Assembly: GCA_934154445.1 (NCBI GenBank)
Contig: CAKPGC010000007.1
Location: 19,416 to 83,415 of the forward strand
DNA: 64,000 nt
Source of the DNA: an uncultured Clostridia bacterium
GTDB lineage: Bacteria; Bacillota; Clostridia; TANB77; CAG-508
Direction: 5' to 3'
Made by a program: the position numbers and the translations under genes. Below are positions 9,284-17,837 of this stretch, one piece after another. Every line of letters begins with the position of its first letter. Position 1 is the first letter of the stretch. The notes under the pieces are model-generated. The model worked only from the letters and a program-made list of their open reading frames with translations. It made no database searches and was not told the DNA's origin.

Positions 9284-9397
9284 TTATCCTTGTCTTTGTT
9301 TGTGTTTAGGGTTTTCACAGATAACTCTAATTACACCTTTTCTTTTTATTACTTTACATTTGTCACATATTTTTTTTACTGATGGTCTTACTTTCAT
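9284..9397 (-). CDS. rpmJ: Ribosomal protein L36
   Basis: 37 residues, read directly from the minus strand: MKVRPSVKKICDKCKVIKRK, ending ENPKHKQRQG. The Cys-x2-Cys with later Cys and His makes this the zinc-ribbon form of L36. AGGAGGTGC lies just upstream of the ATG. It sits between infA and rpsM, the standard order. Confidence 0.97.
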   Translation of the reverse strand: MKVRPSVKKICDKCKVIKRKGVIRVICENPKHKQRQG

Positions 9398-9494
9398 GTT
9401 TTTGCACCTCCTACTTTTTAGCTTTATTTAGCTATTTTTTATATATTTGGGTTAATTTTATACTTTGGTTTAAACAAATCAAAAATGATATGTT

Positions 9495-9713
9495 TTATTT
9501 TGCTCTCCAGATTATACGACCTTTACTCAAGTCATAAGGTGAAAGTTCTACTTTTACTTTATCACCTGGTAAAATTTTAATGTAGTTCATTCTAAGTTTT
9601 CCTGAAATATGAGCCAATATTTGATGTCCATTTTCAAGTTCAACTTTAAAATTTGTATTAGGTAATGCTTCGACTACCGTTCCTTCTACTTCTATAACAT
9701 CTTCTTTAGCCAA
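9495..9713 (-). CDS. infA: Translation initiation factor IF-1
   Basis: 72 residues of a single OB-fold domain: VIEVEGTVVEALPNTNFKVE, with GHQILAHISGKLRMNYIKIL. It binds the 30S A site during initiation. The start is TTG at 9713 behind AGGAGGGG, the correct position because the protein then begins AKEDVIEVEG like its relatives. Confidence 0.98.
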   Translation of the reverse strand: MAKEDVIEVEGTVVEALPNTNFKVELENGHQILAHISGKLRMNYIKILPGDKVKVELSPYDLSKGRIIWRAK

Positions 9714-9797
9714 GATATCCCCTCCTATTGAGCAATTTATTATTATTTTTTCACAATTTTTCCATTTTAATAATAACTATTATATTATACACTAATA

Positions 9798-10568
9798 CTA
9801 AAGTATTGTCAATATTTCTGGATCTTTTTCTGTAATTAAAATTGTATTTTCATAATGAGCTGCCATACTTCCATCTTCAGTTATTATTGTCCAACCATCT
9901 TCAAGTTCTAAAATGTTTGGTTTTCCCTGAATTACCATAGGTTCTATTGCTAGAGTCATTCCAGGTTCTAATCGTATACCTCTACCTGCTTTGCCATAAT
10001 TTGGTATTCCTGGATCTTCATGCATTTCTTTTCCAATGCCATGTCCTTGAAATTCTCTTACAACTGAAAATCCTTGTGAATGCACATATTCTCCAATTGC
10101 GTGGCAAACATCACCTATTCTGTTTCCTGGTTTGGCATATTTTATTCCTTCATAAAATGCTTGTTTTGTAACATTTACCAATCTTTGATTCTCTTTGGTT
10201 GTTTTTCCAACAATAAAAGTTCTTGCTGCATCACCGTTAAAACCATTTTTTAATGCTACTGTATCAATACTTACTATATCTCCTTCTTTTAAAAATCTTT
10301 TCTTTGAAGGAATTCCATGTATAACTTCATCATTTATTGATACACATATAGATGCTGGAAATTTAGGTATTCCTCTAATTCCAGGGTCATATCCTTTTTC
10401 AGCCGGAATTGCTCCTAAATCTCTCATTGTTTTTTCTGCAATCTGATCTAATTCTTGTGTAGATATTCCTGGTTTTATGTGTTTTTCTAGTTCTTCGTAG
10501 GTTAAAGCGACAACTCTACAAGCTTCTCTCATTAGTTCAATTTCTTTTTTTGATTTTATTGTTACCAT
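9798..10568 (-). CDS. map: Methionine aminopeptidase, type I
   Basis: 256 residues. It removes N-terminal Met from nascent proteins using two divalent metals. The ligands are visible: SIDTVALKNGFNGDAART (two Asp), GHGIGKEMHEDP (His), and IEPM and EDG (two Glu). The operon order secY-adk-map-infA is standard. AGGAG precedes the ATG. Confidence 0.98.
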   Translation of the reverse strand: MVTIKSKKEIELMREACRVVALTYEELEKHIKPGISTQELDQIAEKTMRDLGAIPAEKGYDPGIRGIPKFPASICVSINDEVIHGIPSKKRFLKEGDIVSIDTVALKNGFNGDAARTFIVGKTTKENQRLVNVTKQAFYEGIKYAKPGNRIGDVCHAIGEYVHSQGFSVVREFQGHGIGKEMHEDPGIPNYGKAGRGIRLEPGMTLAIEPMVIQGKPNILELEDGWTIITEDGSMAAHYENTILITEKDPEILTIL

Positions 10569-10627
10569 TTTACTTATCTCCTTCTGGGATAAATTTTAAA
10601 ATTATCTCAATATTTTCTTTTTCAAAC

Positions 10628-11287
10628 TTATTTTAATATCTTTGCTACTTCTTCCGCTACATCTTTTCCTAGTTTATTTATTGTTTTACTAACTGTTTCT
10701 GTTAATAAGTTGCCTTTTTTTTCATAATATTCTACTAATGGACTTGTTTGTTCAAAATATATTTCAAGTCTTTTTCTTATTGTTTCCTCTGTGTCATCTT
10801 TTCTTCTTATTAATTCACTTCCACATTTATCACAAATTCCTTCATGTTTTGGTGGATTTAAGACTAAATTATATATTGCTTTACATTCTTGATTTGAGCA
10901 TACTCTTCTACTAGCAAGTCTTTCAATAATTTCTTCATCAGGTGTTATTAAATTAATTACTTTATCAACTTTTTTTCCTTTTGCTTCTAGTATTTTGTCT
11001 AATTCTTCTGCTTGTTTTACTGTTCTTGGAAATCCATCTAATATGATTCCTTTTTCTACATCTGATTGACTTAATCTATCTTCAATTACTTTTACTGTTA
11101 CATCGTCTGGTACTAATTTTCCAGCTGATATATATGTTTCTGCTAATTTTCCTAATTCTGTTCCTTCTTTAATATTTTTTCTAAATATGTCTCCTGTTGA
11201 TACTTGTTTAATTCCAATTTTGTCCTGTAATAACCCAGCTACAGTTCCTTTTCCTGTCCCAGGTGCCCCTAACATAATAATTATCAT
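10628..11287 (-). CDS. adk: Adenylate kinase, zinc-containing long form
   Basis: 219 residues. P-loop GAPGTGKGT at residues 7-15, NMP-binding region STGDIFR, and lid domain with four cysteines (CSNQECK and CDKCG) that bind structural zinc as in Gram-positive enzymes. It converts AMP plus ATP to 2 ADP. It lies between secY and map in the operon. Confidence 0.98.
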   Translation of the reverse strand: MIIIMLGAPGTGKGTVAGLLQDKIGIKQVSTGDIFRKNIKEGTELGKLAETYISAGKLVPDDVTVKVIEDRLSQSDVEKGIILDGFPRTVKQAEELDKILEAKGKKVDKVINLITPDEEIIERLASRRVCSNQECKAIYNLVLNPPKHEGICDKCGSELIRRKDDTEETIRKRLEIYFEQTSPLVEYYEKKGNLLTETVSKTINKLGKDVAEEVAKILK

Positions 11288-11447
11288 TTATGAATTTCTC
11301 CCTTCACTACGTATCTTTTAATTTTTCGTAGATTAAGACTATTAATTATAATAATCTTTATAATATTTACTAATAATTAATAAACATTATAAAAATCATT
11401 ATAGGGTGATATGTATTTTACATATCTCCCCACAATGTTATACTCTT
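11288..11447 (-). other. Hairpin-rich spacer between secY and adk
   Basis: 160 bases without an ORF. A long imperfect AT inverted repeat spans about 11340-11402, and a short one, GATATGTA..TACATATC, lies at about 11407-11428. There is no T-tract on the minus strand. It may tune secY/adk expression or be an RNA-processing site. Confidence 0.4.
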
Positions 11448-12767
11448 TTATTCTAAGAATCCTTTATAGTGTCTCATTACTAACAATGATTCTAATTGTT
11501 GTACTGTTTCTAAAGCTACACCTACAACGATTAATATTGATGTACCACCAAATGCAATATTTAGTCCTGTAAATCTAAGTAGCATTGGTAATATTGCTAT
11601 TACTGCTAAGAAGAATCCTCCGAACCATGTTAATTTTGATATTATTGATGATAGATAATCTGTTGTTGGTTTTCCAGCTCTTATACCTGGTATAAATCCA
11701 CCGTTTTGTTTTATATTATTTGATACTTCTGCTGGATTAAATGTTGCATAAGTGTAGAAAAATGTAAATGCCATAATAAGTACTAAATATACTAATGCAT
11801 TTCCTATTGTATACCCTATTCCAACACTTGAAGATGATGTTGCAATTGAGAATTTGTATACTCCAGCCCAAAATCCACTTAAATTAGTCATATCTTTTGC
11901 AAATATTGATATTAACATTGCTGGGAATGTTAAAAATGATGATGCAAATATTATTGGCATTACTCCTGCCATAGCTAATTTCAATGGTATATGTGTATTT
12001 TGTGCTCCAACCATTTTTCTTCCTACTACTTTTTTAGAATATTGTACTGGTACTCTTCTTTCAGCTTGTTGTATAAATACAACTCCTGCTATTAATATTA
12101 TAGCACCTATTAATATTCCTATTGCCATTAATAATCCTGTTGTACTAAATCCTGTACTTGTAAATATTAAATTCCATAATGTTGTTACAAAACTTGGTAA
12201 TCCTGAAATAATACCTATAAATATAATCATTGAAATTCCATTTCCAATACCTTTATTGGTTATTTCATCTCCAAGCCACATTAATATTGATGTTCCTGCT
12301 ACTAAAGATATAACTACTAAAGCTCCTGTAGCAAATTCTGTATTTACGAATATTCCTGAAGATTTGTATGATACAAATACACCTATTGCCTCAACTAATG
12401 CTAAGACCAATGTTAATATTTTTGTATATCTATTAATCTTCTTTCTTCCTTCTTCTCCACCTTCTTTAGTTAATCTTTCTAAAGATGGTATTATCATTCC
12501 TAATAATTGAATAACAATTGAAGCTGTTATATAAGGGCTAATTGACATTGCAAAAACTGAAAATCTTGAAAATGCTCCTCCTGAAATCATGTCTATTAAT
12601 CCTGCTACTCCATTTGTTGAATTCATAGCTTCATTTAATGCTATACTATTTACTCCTGGTACAGTAATATAACATCCAAATCTAAAAATTACAATTAATA
12701 ATAATGTATATAAAATTCTTTTTCTAACATCAGGTGTCTTAAATGCATTTTTGATTGTTTTAAACAA
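11448..12767 (-). CDS. secY: SecY, translocon channel subunit
   Basis: 439 residues with ten predicted membrane segments, the first beginning at ILYTLLLIVIFRFGCYITVPG and the rest spaced through the protein. It is the core of the protein-export channel. The start is TTG at 12767, touching the rplO stop, with GAGGTGA inside the end of rplO as ribosome-binding site, so the two are translationally coupled. A reduced SecD/SecF pair encoded at 39379-41412 would act with it. Confidence 0.97.
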   Translation of the reverse strand: MFKTIKNAFKTPDVRKRILYTLLLIVIFRFGCYITVPGVNSIALNEAMNSTNGVAGLIDMISGGAFSRFSVFAMSISPYITASIVIQLLGMIIPSLERLTKEGGEEGRKKINRYTKILTLVLALVEAIGVFVSYKSSGIFVNTEFATGALVVISLVAGTSILMWLGDEITNKGIGNGISMIIFIGIISGLPSFVTTLWNLIFTSTGFSTTGLLMAIGILIGAIILIAGVVFIQQAERRVPVQYSKKVVGRKMVGAQNTHIPLKLAMAGVMPIIFASSFLTFPAMLISIFAKDMTNLSGFWAGVYKFSIATSSSSVGIGYTIGNALVYLVLIMAFTFFYTYATFNPAEVSNNIKQNGGFIPGIRAGKPTTDYLSSIISKLTWFGGFFLAVIAILPMLLRFTGLNIAFGGTSILIVVGVALETVQQLESLLVMRHYKGFLE

Positions 12768-13202
12768 TTAAATCACCTCAGCCTTTCCGCCTAAAGCTTC
12801 AATTTCTTCTTTTGCTTTTGCAGTAAATCTTTTAGCTTTAATGTTTAGTTTTTTCTCTAATTTTCCTGTTGCTAATACTACTATTCCATCATTTACTTTT
12901 CCTATTATTCCATCAGCTAATAATGTTTCTGCTGTTACATCGTTAACAGTTGATTTATTTAACATTGTTAATGTTACTTCTGTGTAGTCTTTAGCATGGA
13001 TATTATTGAATCCTCTTTTTGGTAGTCTTCTATATAATGGTGTTTGACCACCTTCGAATCCTCTTCTTACTCCACCACCAGATCTTGCTTTTTGTCCTTT
13101 ATGTCCTCTACCAGATGTTTTTCCAAGTCCAGAACCTATTCCACGTCCTACTCTTCTTCTTGATACTCTTTCTTCAGCTGGTTTTAATTCTCCTAGTTTC
13201 AT
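12768..13202 (-). CDS. rplO: Ribosomal protein L15
   Basis: 144 residues. The glycine-rich basic N-terminus RRVGRGIGSGLGKTSGRGHK and the following GGQTPLYRRLPKRGF are diagnostic. It binds 23S rRNA late in 50S assembly. It is preceded by rpsE with no rpmD between. Confidence 0.98.
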   Translation of the reverse strand: MKLGELKPAEERVSRRRVGRGIGSGLGKTSGRGHKGQKARSGGGVRRGFEGGQTPLYRRLPKRGFNNIHAKDYTEVTLTMLNKSTVNDVTAETLLADGIIGKVNDGIVVLATGKLEKKLNIKAKRFTAKAKEEIEALGGKAEVI

Positions 13203-13232
13203 TTTGTGCTTGCACCTCCTCTTTTTTTGACA

Positions 13233-13303
13233 TGTAACACATCTTTTTCACGGGTATTTACTATCTTCTATTAATTATTTCTACCCGTGTAAATATGTGG
13301 TTA
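13233..13303 (-). other. Long stem-loop at the position where rpmD is expected
   Basis: The rpsE-rplO gap of 123 bases has no ORF for ribosomal protein L30. Instead CACGGGTA (13249-13256) pairs with TACCCGTG (13282-13289). The outer arms GTAACACAT and ATGTGGTTAC extend the stem with one bulge. Confidence 0.6.
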
Positions 13304-13325
13304 CAATTATTTATTTTGTAGTTTA

Positions 13326-13811
13326 TTATAAAATTTCTTCTACTTTTTTACCTCTTTTTTTAGCTACTTGTTCAGCTGTTTGCATAGCTTTTAATCCTTC
13401 GATTGTAGCATAAACAACGTTTCTTGGATTGTTTGTTCCAATAACTTTTGTTCTTATGTTTTTGTATCCTGCAAGCTCTAATACTGGTCTAACACTTCCT
13501 CCTGCTATTAATCCAGTACCAACAGCAGCTGGTTTTAATAAAACATTTGCACTACCAAATTTTCCAACATATTCATGTGGTACTGTTGTATCAACTATTG
13601 GAACTTCTACTAAATTCTTTTTAGCTTCTTGAATAGCTTTTTTGATTGCGTCTGGAACTTCTGCAGCTTTACCGTTACCTACACCAATATGTCCATTTTC
13701 ATCACCTACAACAACTACTGCGCTAAATCTAAAAGTTCTACCACCTTTAACAACTTTAGCAACTCTGTTTATAGCAACTACTTTTTCTTTTAATTCGCTT
13801 TTTTCTTCCAT
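13326..13811 (-). CDS. rpsE: Ribosomal protein S5
   Basis: 161 residues. The N-terminal double-stranded-RNA-binding-like domain has VVVGDENGHIGVGNGKA, and the C-terminal domain has the ATIEGLKAM region. S5 helps set decoding accuracy in the 30S A site, which is relevant to the frame-shifting seen elsewhere in this window, but nothing in it looks abnormal by eye. GAAAGGAG precedes the ATG. Confidence 0.98.
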   Translation of the reverse strand: MEEKSELKEKVVAINRVAKVVKGGRTFRFSAVVVVGDENGHIGVGNGKAAEVPDAIKKAIQEAKKNLVEVPIVDTTVPHEYVGKFGSANVLLKPAAVGTGLIAGGSVRPVLELAGYKNIRTKVIGTNNPRNVVYATIEGLKAMQTAEQVAKKRGKKVEEIL

Positions 13812-13835
13812 GGTTTTCTCCTTTCTTATTTTTTT

Positions 13836-14195
13836 CTAAAACTTTAATCCGCCTTCTCTAGCAGCTTCTGCTAATTCTTTTATTACTCCATGATAGATGT
13901 ATCCACCACGATCAAAAACTACAGTTTCAATATTTTTTTCTAATGCTTTTTTAGCTATCATTGTTCCAACTTCTTTAGCAGCTTCTTTATTAGCATGTTT
14001 TGTTTTAATATCTTTATCTAAAGTTGAACAACTAACTAATGTTTTTCCAGCAACGTCATCTATAACTTGTACATATAAGTTTGTATTACTTCTATATACG
14101 CATAGTCTTGGTCTTTCACTTGTTCCAGATACTTTTGTTCTAACTCTTAAATGTCTTCTTGTTCTTTCCATTTTTCTATCTGTTTTCTTAACCAT
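13836..14195 (-). CDS. rplR: Ribosomal protein L18
   Basis: 119 residues, a 5S rRNA binder. RPRLCVYRSNTNLYVQVIDD and FDRGGYIYHGVIKELAEAAREGG are typical. It starts with ATG behind GAAAGGAG, which lies in a recurring GAACGAGC..GCGAGTGA spacer element. Confidence 0.98.
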   Translation of the reverse strand: MVKKTDRKMERTRRHLRVRTKVSGTSERPRLCVYRSNTNLYVQVIDDVAGKTLVSCSTLDKDIKTKHANKEAAKEVGTMIAKKALEKNIETVVFDRGGYIYHGVIKELAEAAREGGLKF

Positions 14196-14290
14196 TTTTC
14201 AAACTCTCCTTTCACTCGCTTTGCTCGTTCATTGTCATCTAAAATTTTTTCAAAATCTTATCTGCCAAATCCCTTATTTAGCTCGAATTT
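14196..14290 (-). repeat. Spacer with recurring GAACGAGCAAAGCGAGTGA arm
   Basis: The rplF-rplR gap. The arm at about 14212-14234 leads into the rplR ribosome-binding site. An imperfect AAGATTTT/AAATTTTAGA inverted repeat lies beside it. This is the second copy of the element described at 6426-6574. Confidence 0.55.
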
Positions 14291-14827
14291 TTATTTACCA
14301 GTTTTACCTTCTTTACGACGAATAACTTCATCAGCATATTTGATACCTTTACCTCTATATACTTCTGGTGGTCTCTTAGATCTTACAACAGCTGCTGTTT
14401 GACCTACTAATTCTTTATCAATTCCTCTAACTATGATTGTATTTGGATTTGGTACATCAAATGTAATTCCTTCAGGTGCTTCAAATATTACTGGATGTGA
14501 ATATCCTAAAGTCATATTTAAACCTGTTCCTTGTTTTGCAACTCTATATCCTACACCATTTATTTGTAATTCTTTAGTGTATTCATGTGTTACACCTGTT
14601 ATCATATTATTAATTAAAGTTCTTGTTAAACCATGTAAACTTCTGTTAGCTGGTTCATCATTTTTTCTCATTACTTTAATTATGTTATCATTCATTTCTA
14701 AAGAAATATTTTTATGTATTTCTCTTTCTAATGTTCCTTTTGGTCCTTTTACAGTGATTTTTTGTCCGTCTATTTTTACTTCTACACCATCAGGTACTGT
14801 TATAGGTTTATTTCCTATTCTTGACAT
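14291..14827 (-). CDS. rplF: Ribosomal protein L6
   Basis: 178 residues, two repeated L6 domains. The C-terminal signature RSKRPPEVYRGKGIKYADE is clear. It lies near the factor-binding stalk base of the 50S subunit. GGAGG precedes the ATG. Confidence 0.98.
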   Translation of the reverse strand: MSRIGNKPITVPDGVEVKIDGQKITVKGPKGTLEREIHKNISLEMNDNIIKVMRKNDEPANRSLHGLTRTLINNMITGVTHEYTKELQINGVGYRVAKQGTGLNMTLGYSHPVIFEAPEGITFDVPNPNTIIVRGIDKELVGQTAAVVRSKRPPEVYRGKGIKYADEVIRRKEGKTGK

Positions 14828-14883
14828 CTTCTTTTCCTCCTTTTTTGAATTATGTCATATAGCTTTCGCCTTTTTAGTGAATA

Positions 14884-15282
14884 TTACCAAACATAAGCTA
14901 GTACTTCTCCACCTACTCCTAATTGTCTTGCTTCTTTATCTGTTTTTAAACCTTGAGATGTAGAGATTATTGCTATACCTAAACCATTTAATACTTTAGG
15001 TAATTCTTCTTTAGATGCATAAACTCTTAATCCTGGTTTGCTTATTCTTTTTAATCCATCAATTACTCTATTTCCTTTTTCATCATATTTAAGAGTAACT
15101 CTGATGATTCCTTGATTTTCATCTTTTATTTCTTCATAAGCTTTAATATATCCTTCATTGAATAATATTTCAGCTATTCCTGTTTTCATTTTTGATGCAG
15201 GTATATCTACTGTTTTATGTTTTGATGTATTTGCATTTCTGATTCTTGTTAACATATCTGCGATTGGATCTGTAGTATTCAA
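14884..15282 (-). CDS. rpsH: Ribosomal protein S8
   Basis: 132 residues. DPIADMLTRIRNANTSKHK at the start and GLGIAIISTSQGLKTDKEAR near the end are diagnostic. In other bacteria S8 represses the spc operon. The start is TTG at 15282 with GGAGG upstream; the protein then begins NTTDPIADM as expected. Confidence 0.98.
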   Translation of the reverse strand: MNTTDPIADMLTRIRNANTSKHKTVDIPASKMKTGIAEILFNEGYIKAYEEIKDENQGIIRVTLKYDEKGNRVIDGLKRISKPGLRVYASKEELPKVLNGLGIAIISTSQGLKTDKEARQLGVGGEVLAYVW

Positions 15283-15323
15283 CTCTTTTTCCTCCTTTTC
15301 TTTATAAAGTATTTAATCGATTT

Positions 15324-15509
15324 TTACCAGCTTGCTTTCTTAACTCCTGGTATCTCACCTTTATGTGCTAATTCTCTAAAGCAAACACGGCAAATACCAT
15401 ATTTTCTGATATATGCATGTGGTCTACCACATAATTTACATCTATTATATTCTCTAGTGCTGTATTTTTGTGGTCTTGCTTGTTTTATTTTCATTGATTT
15501 TTTAGCCAT
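15324..15509 (-). CDS. rpsN: Ribosomal protein S14, zinc-binding type
   Basis: 61 residues with two Cys-x2-Cys pairs (CKLCGRPHAY and CRVCFRE), the short zinc form common in Gram-positive bacteria. It helps assemble the 30S head. Confidence 0.98.
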   Translation of the reverse strand: MAKKSMKIKQARPQKYSTREYNRCKLCGRPHAYIRKYGICRVCFRELAHKGEIPGVKKASW

Positions 15510-15532
15510 AGTTTTTTATTTCCTCCTTTTGA

Positions 15533-16072
15533 CTAGTTTTTAAAAGGCATTCCCATTAATTTTAATAATTCTTTTGCTTCTTCGTCTGAATTAGCTGTTG
15601 TTACAAATATGATATCCATACCTCTTAACTTGTCTACTTTATCATATTCGATTTCTGGGAATATTAATTGTTCTTTTATACCCATTGAGTAGTTTCCTCT
15701 TCCATCGAATGAATTTCCAGAAACCCCTCTAAAATCTCTAACTCTTGGAAGTGCTACATTGAATAATTTGTATGCAAAATCATACATTTTACCTGATCTT
15801 AATGTTACTTTACATCCTATGTTGGCACCTTCTCTTAATTTAAATGCAGCAATTGATTTTCTAGCTTTTGTTATTACTGGTTTTTGACCTGTAATTATAC
15901 TTAAATCATTTATTGCATTTTCTAATGATTTAGGATTTTCTTTTGTATCACCTAAACCTATGTTTATAACTATTTTATCAAGTTTTGGAACTTGCATAAC
16001 TGATTTATAATTAAATTTTTTCATTAATGCTGGAACTACTTCTTTTTCATATTGTTCTCTTAATTTTTCCAT
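15533..16072 (-). CDS. rplE: Ribosomal protein L5
   Basis: 179 residues, a 5S rRNA-binding protein. MKKFNYKSVMQVPKLDKIVINIGLG near the N-terminus (given here in part) and RVRDFRGVSGNSFDGRGNYS are typical. Gene order rplX-rplE-rpsN is standard. Confidence 0.98.
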   Translation of the reverse strand: MEKLREQYEKEVVPALMKKFNYKSVMQVPKLDKIVINIGLGDTKENPKSLENAINDLSIITGQKPVITKARKSIAAFKLREGANIGCKVTLRSGKMYDFAYKLFNVALPRVRDFRGVSGNSFDGRGNYSMGIKEQLIFPEIEYDKVDKLRGMDIIFVTTANSDEEAKELLKLMGMPFKN

Positions 16073-16096
16073 TATGAATTAGTCCTCCCTTCTTTA

Positions 16097-16405
16097 TTAT
16101 TTTAATTTTGCACCGCATTTTTTACAAACACGAATTTTTTCACCTTTTTCTTCACTATATCCAACTTTTGTAGTTTTTCCACATTTAGGGCAAACTACAT
16201 TTGCTTTTGAACTTGGTATAGCACATTCTACTGATATTATTCCGCCTTCTTCTCCTTGTTTTCTTGGTTTGATATGTCTTTTTCTAACATTTGCACCTTT
16301 AACAATGATTTTGTCAGCTTTTGGTATTACTTCTAGTACTTCTCCTGTTTTTCCTTTATCATTTCCTGATAAAATTTGAACAGTATCTCCTTTTTTTATT
16401 CTCAT
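16097..16405 (-). CDS. rplX: Ribosomal protein L24
   Basis: 102 residues. The KOW motif is at the N-terminus (KGDTVQILSGNDKGKTGEVL). A C-terminal zinc-ribbon-like Cys-x2-Cys pair set (CPKCG and CKKCG) is present, a variant found in some Firmicutes. L24 initiates 50S assembly. Confidence 0.97.
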   Translation of the reverse strand: MRIKKGDTVQILSGNDKGKTGEVLEVIPKADKIIVKGANVRKRHIKPRKQGEEGGIISVECAIPSSKANVVCPKCGKTTKVGYSEEKGEKIRVCKKCGAKLK

Positions 16406-16447
16406 TAGAGATTGCCTCCCTTCTTAAACTTTTCTGATATTTACAAA

Positions 16448-16816
16448 TTAAAGAACTTCTGGAGCTAAAGATAATATTTTCATATAATCTTTTTCTCTTA
16501 ATTCTCTTGCAACTGGCCCAAATATACGTGTTCCTTTTGGTGTTCCATCTTCTTTGATTATTACAGCTGCGTTTTCATCAAATTTTATATATGATCCGTC
16601 TTGTCTTCTTAATCCTTTTTTAGATCTAACGATAACTGCTTTTACAACATCACCTTTTTTTACAACGCCACCTGGTGTTGCTGTTTTAACTGAAGCAACT
16701 ATAACATCGCCGATGTTTGATGTTTTTCTATATGAACCACCTAAACATCTAATACACATAATTTCTTTTGCACCTGTGTTGTCAGCTACTTTTAATATTG
16801 TTTGTTGTTGTATCAT
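16448..16816 (-). CDS. rplN: Ribosomal protein L14
   Basis: 122 residues, normal length. IQQQTILKVADNTGAKEIMC and GTRIFGPVARELREK are diagnostic. It lies at the subunit interface. GGGAG precedes the ATG. Confidence 0.98.
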   Translation of the reverse strand: MIQQQTILKVADNTGAKEIMCIRCLGGSYRKTSNIGDVIVASVKTATPGGVVKKGDVVKAVIVRSKKGLRRQDGSYIKFDENAAVIIKEDGTPKGTRIFGPVARELREKDYMKILSLAPEVL

Positions 16817-16842
16817 TTTGGTTATTCTCCCTTCATAATTAT

Positions 16843-17106
16843 TTATTTTATGATTGCTTTTTCAACTATCTTAACTACTCTCCATCTTTTATCTTTAGAA
16901 AGTGGTCTTGTTTCCATAACTTCAACTTTGTCACCTTCATGGCATTCATTGTTTTCGTCATGTGCTTTTAATTTATATGTTCTTTTTACTGTTTTTCCAT
17001 ATACATCGTGTCTCACACTTGTTTCAACTGCTACAACAACTGTTTTATCCATTTTGTCAGATACTACAGTTCCTGTCATTGTTTTACGAAGATTTCTTTC
17101 TTCCAT
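16843..17106 (-). CDS. rpsQ: Ribosomal protein S17
   Basis: 87 residues from ATG at 17106 (MEERNLRKTMTGTVVSDKMD), which sits behind GGGAGGA. An upstream in-frame ATG at 17139 has no ribosome-binding site and is rejected. S17 is a primary 16S rRNA binder with an OB fold. Confidence 0.97.
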   Translation of the reverse strand: MEERNLRKTMTGTVVSDKMDKTVVVAVETSVRHDVYGKTVKRTYKLKAHDENNECHEGDKVEVMETRPLSKDKRWRVVKIVEKAIIK

Positions 17107-17203
17107 GTATAAATCCTCCCTTTCTCTCACTTCGTTCATTCATCATAAATTCAAAATATTTTAGAATTTATGAGTCAATCACTCAAGCTCGTTCATCATC
17201 GTT
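17107..17203 (-). repeat. Spacer with AT inverted repeat between GAACGA/GAGTGA arms
   Basis: The rpmC-rpsQ gap. ATAAATTC..GAATTTAT forms a stem at about 17135-17162. The left arm is ATGAACGAGCTTGAGTGA and the right arm GAACGAAGTGAGAG, which leads into the rpsQ ribosome-binding site. This is the third copy of the composite element. Confidence 0.6.
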
Positions 17204-17407
17204 TTATGCTTTAGCTTCTGCTATTTTTCTTTCTGTTAATACAGTATTTATTTTAGCTATATCTTTTTTAACTTCTTTTATTTTCATTGGATTGTCTAAT
17301 CCGTTTGTAGCTAAACTAAATTTTAATTTAAATAATTCTGTTTTTAGTTCACCTAATTCTTTTTCTAAATCTGGTGAAGACATTTCTCTTATTTTACTAA
17401 TCTTCAT
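17204..17407 (-). CDS. rpmC: Ribosomal protein L29
   Basis: 67 residues from ATG at 17407 (MKISKIREMSSPDLEKELGE), five bases after AGGTGG, overlapping the end of rplP. Neighbouring GTG and ATG codons just upstream give 1-3 extra residues and are less likely because of spacing. It is a small helical protein at the tunnel exit. Confidence 0.95.
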   Translation of the reverse strand: MKISKIREMSSPDLEKELGELKTELFKLKFSLATNGLDNPMKIKEVKKDIAKINTVLTERKIAEAKA

Positions 17408-17837
17408 CATTTCCACCTACCTTTTCAGTTTCTCTGGCAACGAATTTTGTTTTATTAGGTAGTTTATTCATTGCTAGTCTTAAGGCTTCTCTAGCTGTTT
17501 CTTCTGGTACACCAGCGATTTCAAACATTACTCTTCCTGGTTTTACTACAGCTACCCAATATTCTGGAGCACCTTTACCTTTACCCATACGAGTTCCGAT
17601 TGGTTTAGAAGTTATTGGTTTGTCTGGGAATATTTTTATCCAAACTTTTCCACCTCTTTTTATATAACGAGTCATAGCAATTCTGGCTGCTTCAATTTGA
17701 TTACTTGTAACTAATGCAGCAGTTACAGCTTGTATTCCGTATTCTCCATCTGTAACTCTATTTCCTCTTGTTGCTTTTCCTCTCATTCTACCTTTTTGCA
17801 TTTTTCTATGTTTTGTTCTTTTTGGCATTAATGGCAT
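17397..17837 (-). CDS. rplP: Ribosomal protein L16
   Basis: 146 residues. MPKRTKHRKMQKGRMRGKAT near the start and GKGKGAPEYWVAVVKPGR are diagnostic. Its ATG overlaps the rpsC stop by one base (TAATG), showing translational coupling. An internal Met three codons later is the alternative start. It lies by the peptidyl-transferase and A-site region. Confidence 0.97.
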   Translation of the reverse strand: MPLMPKRTKHRKMQKGRMRGKATRGNRVTDGEYGIQAVTAALVTSNQIEAARIAMTRYIKRGGKVWIKIFPDKPITSKPIGTRMGKGKGAPEYWVAVVKPGRVMFEIAGVPEETAREALRLAMNKLPNKTKFVARETEKVGGNDED

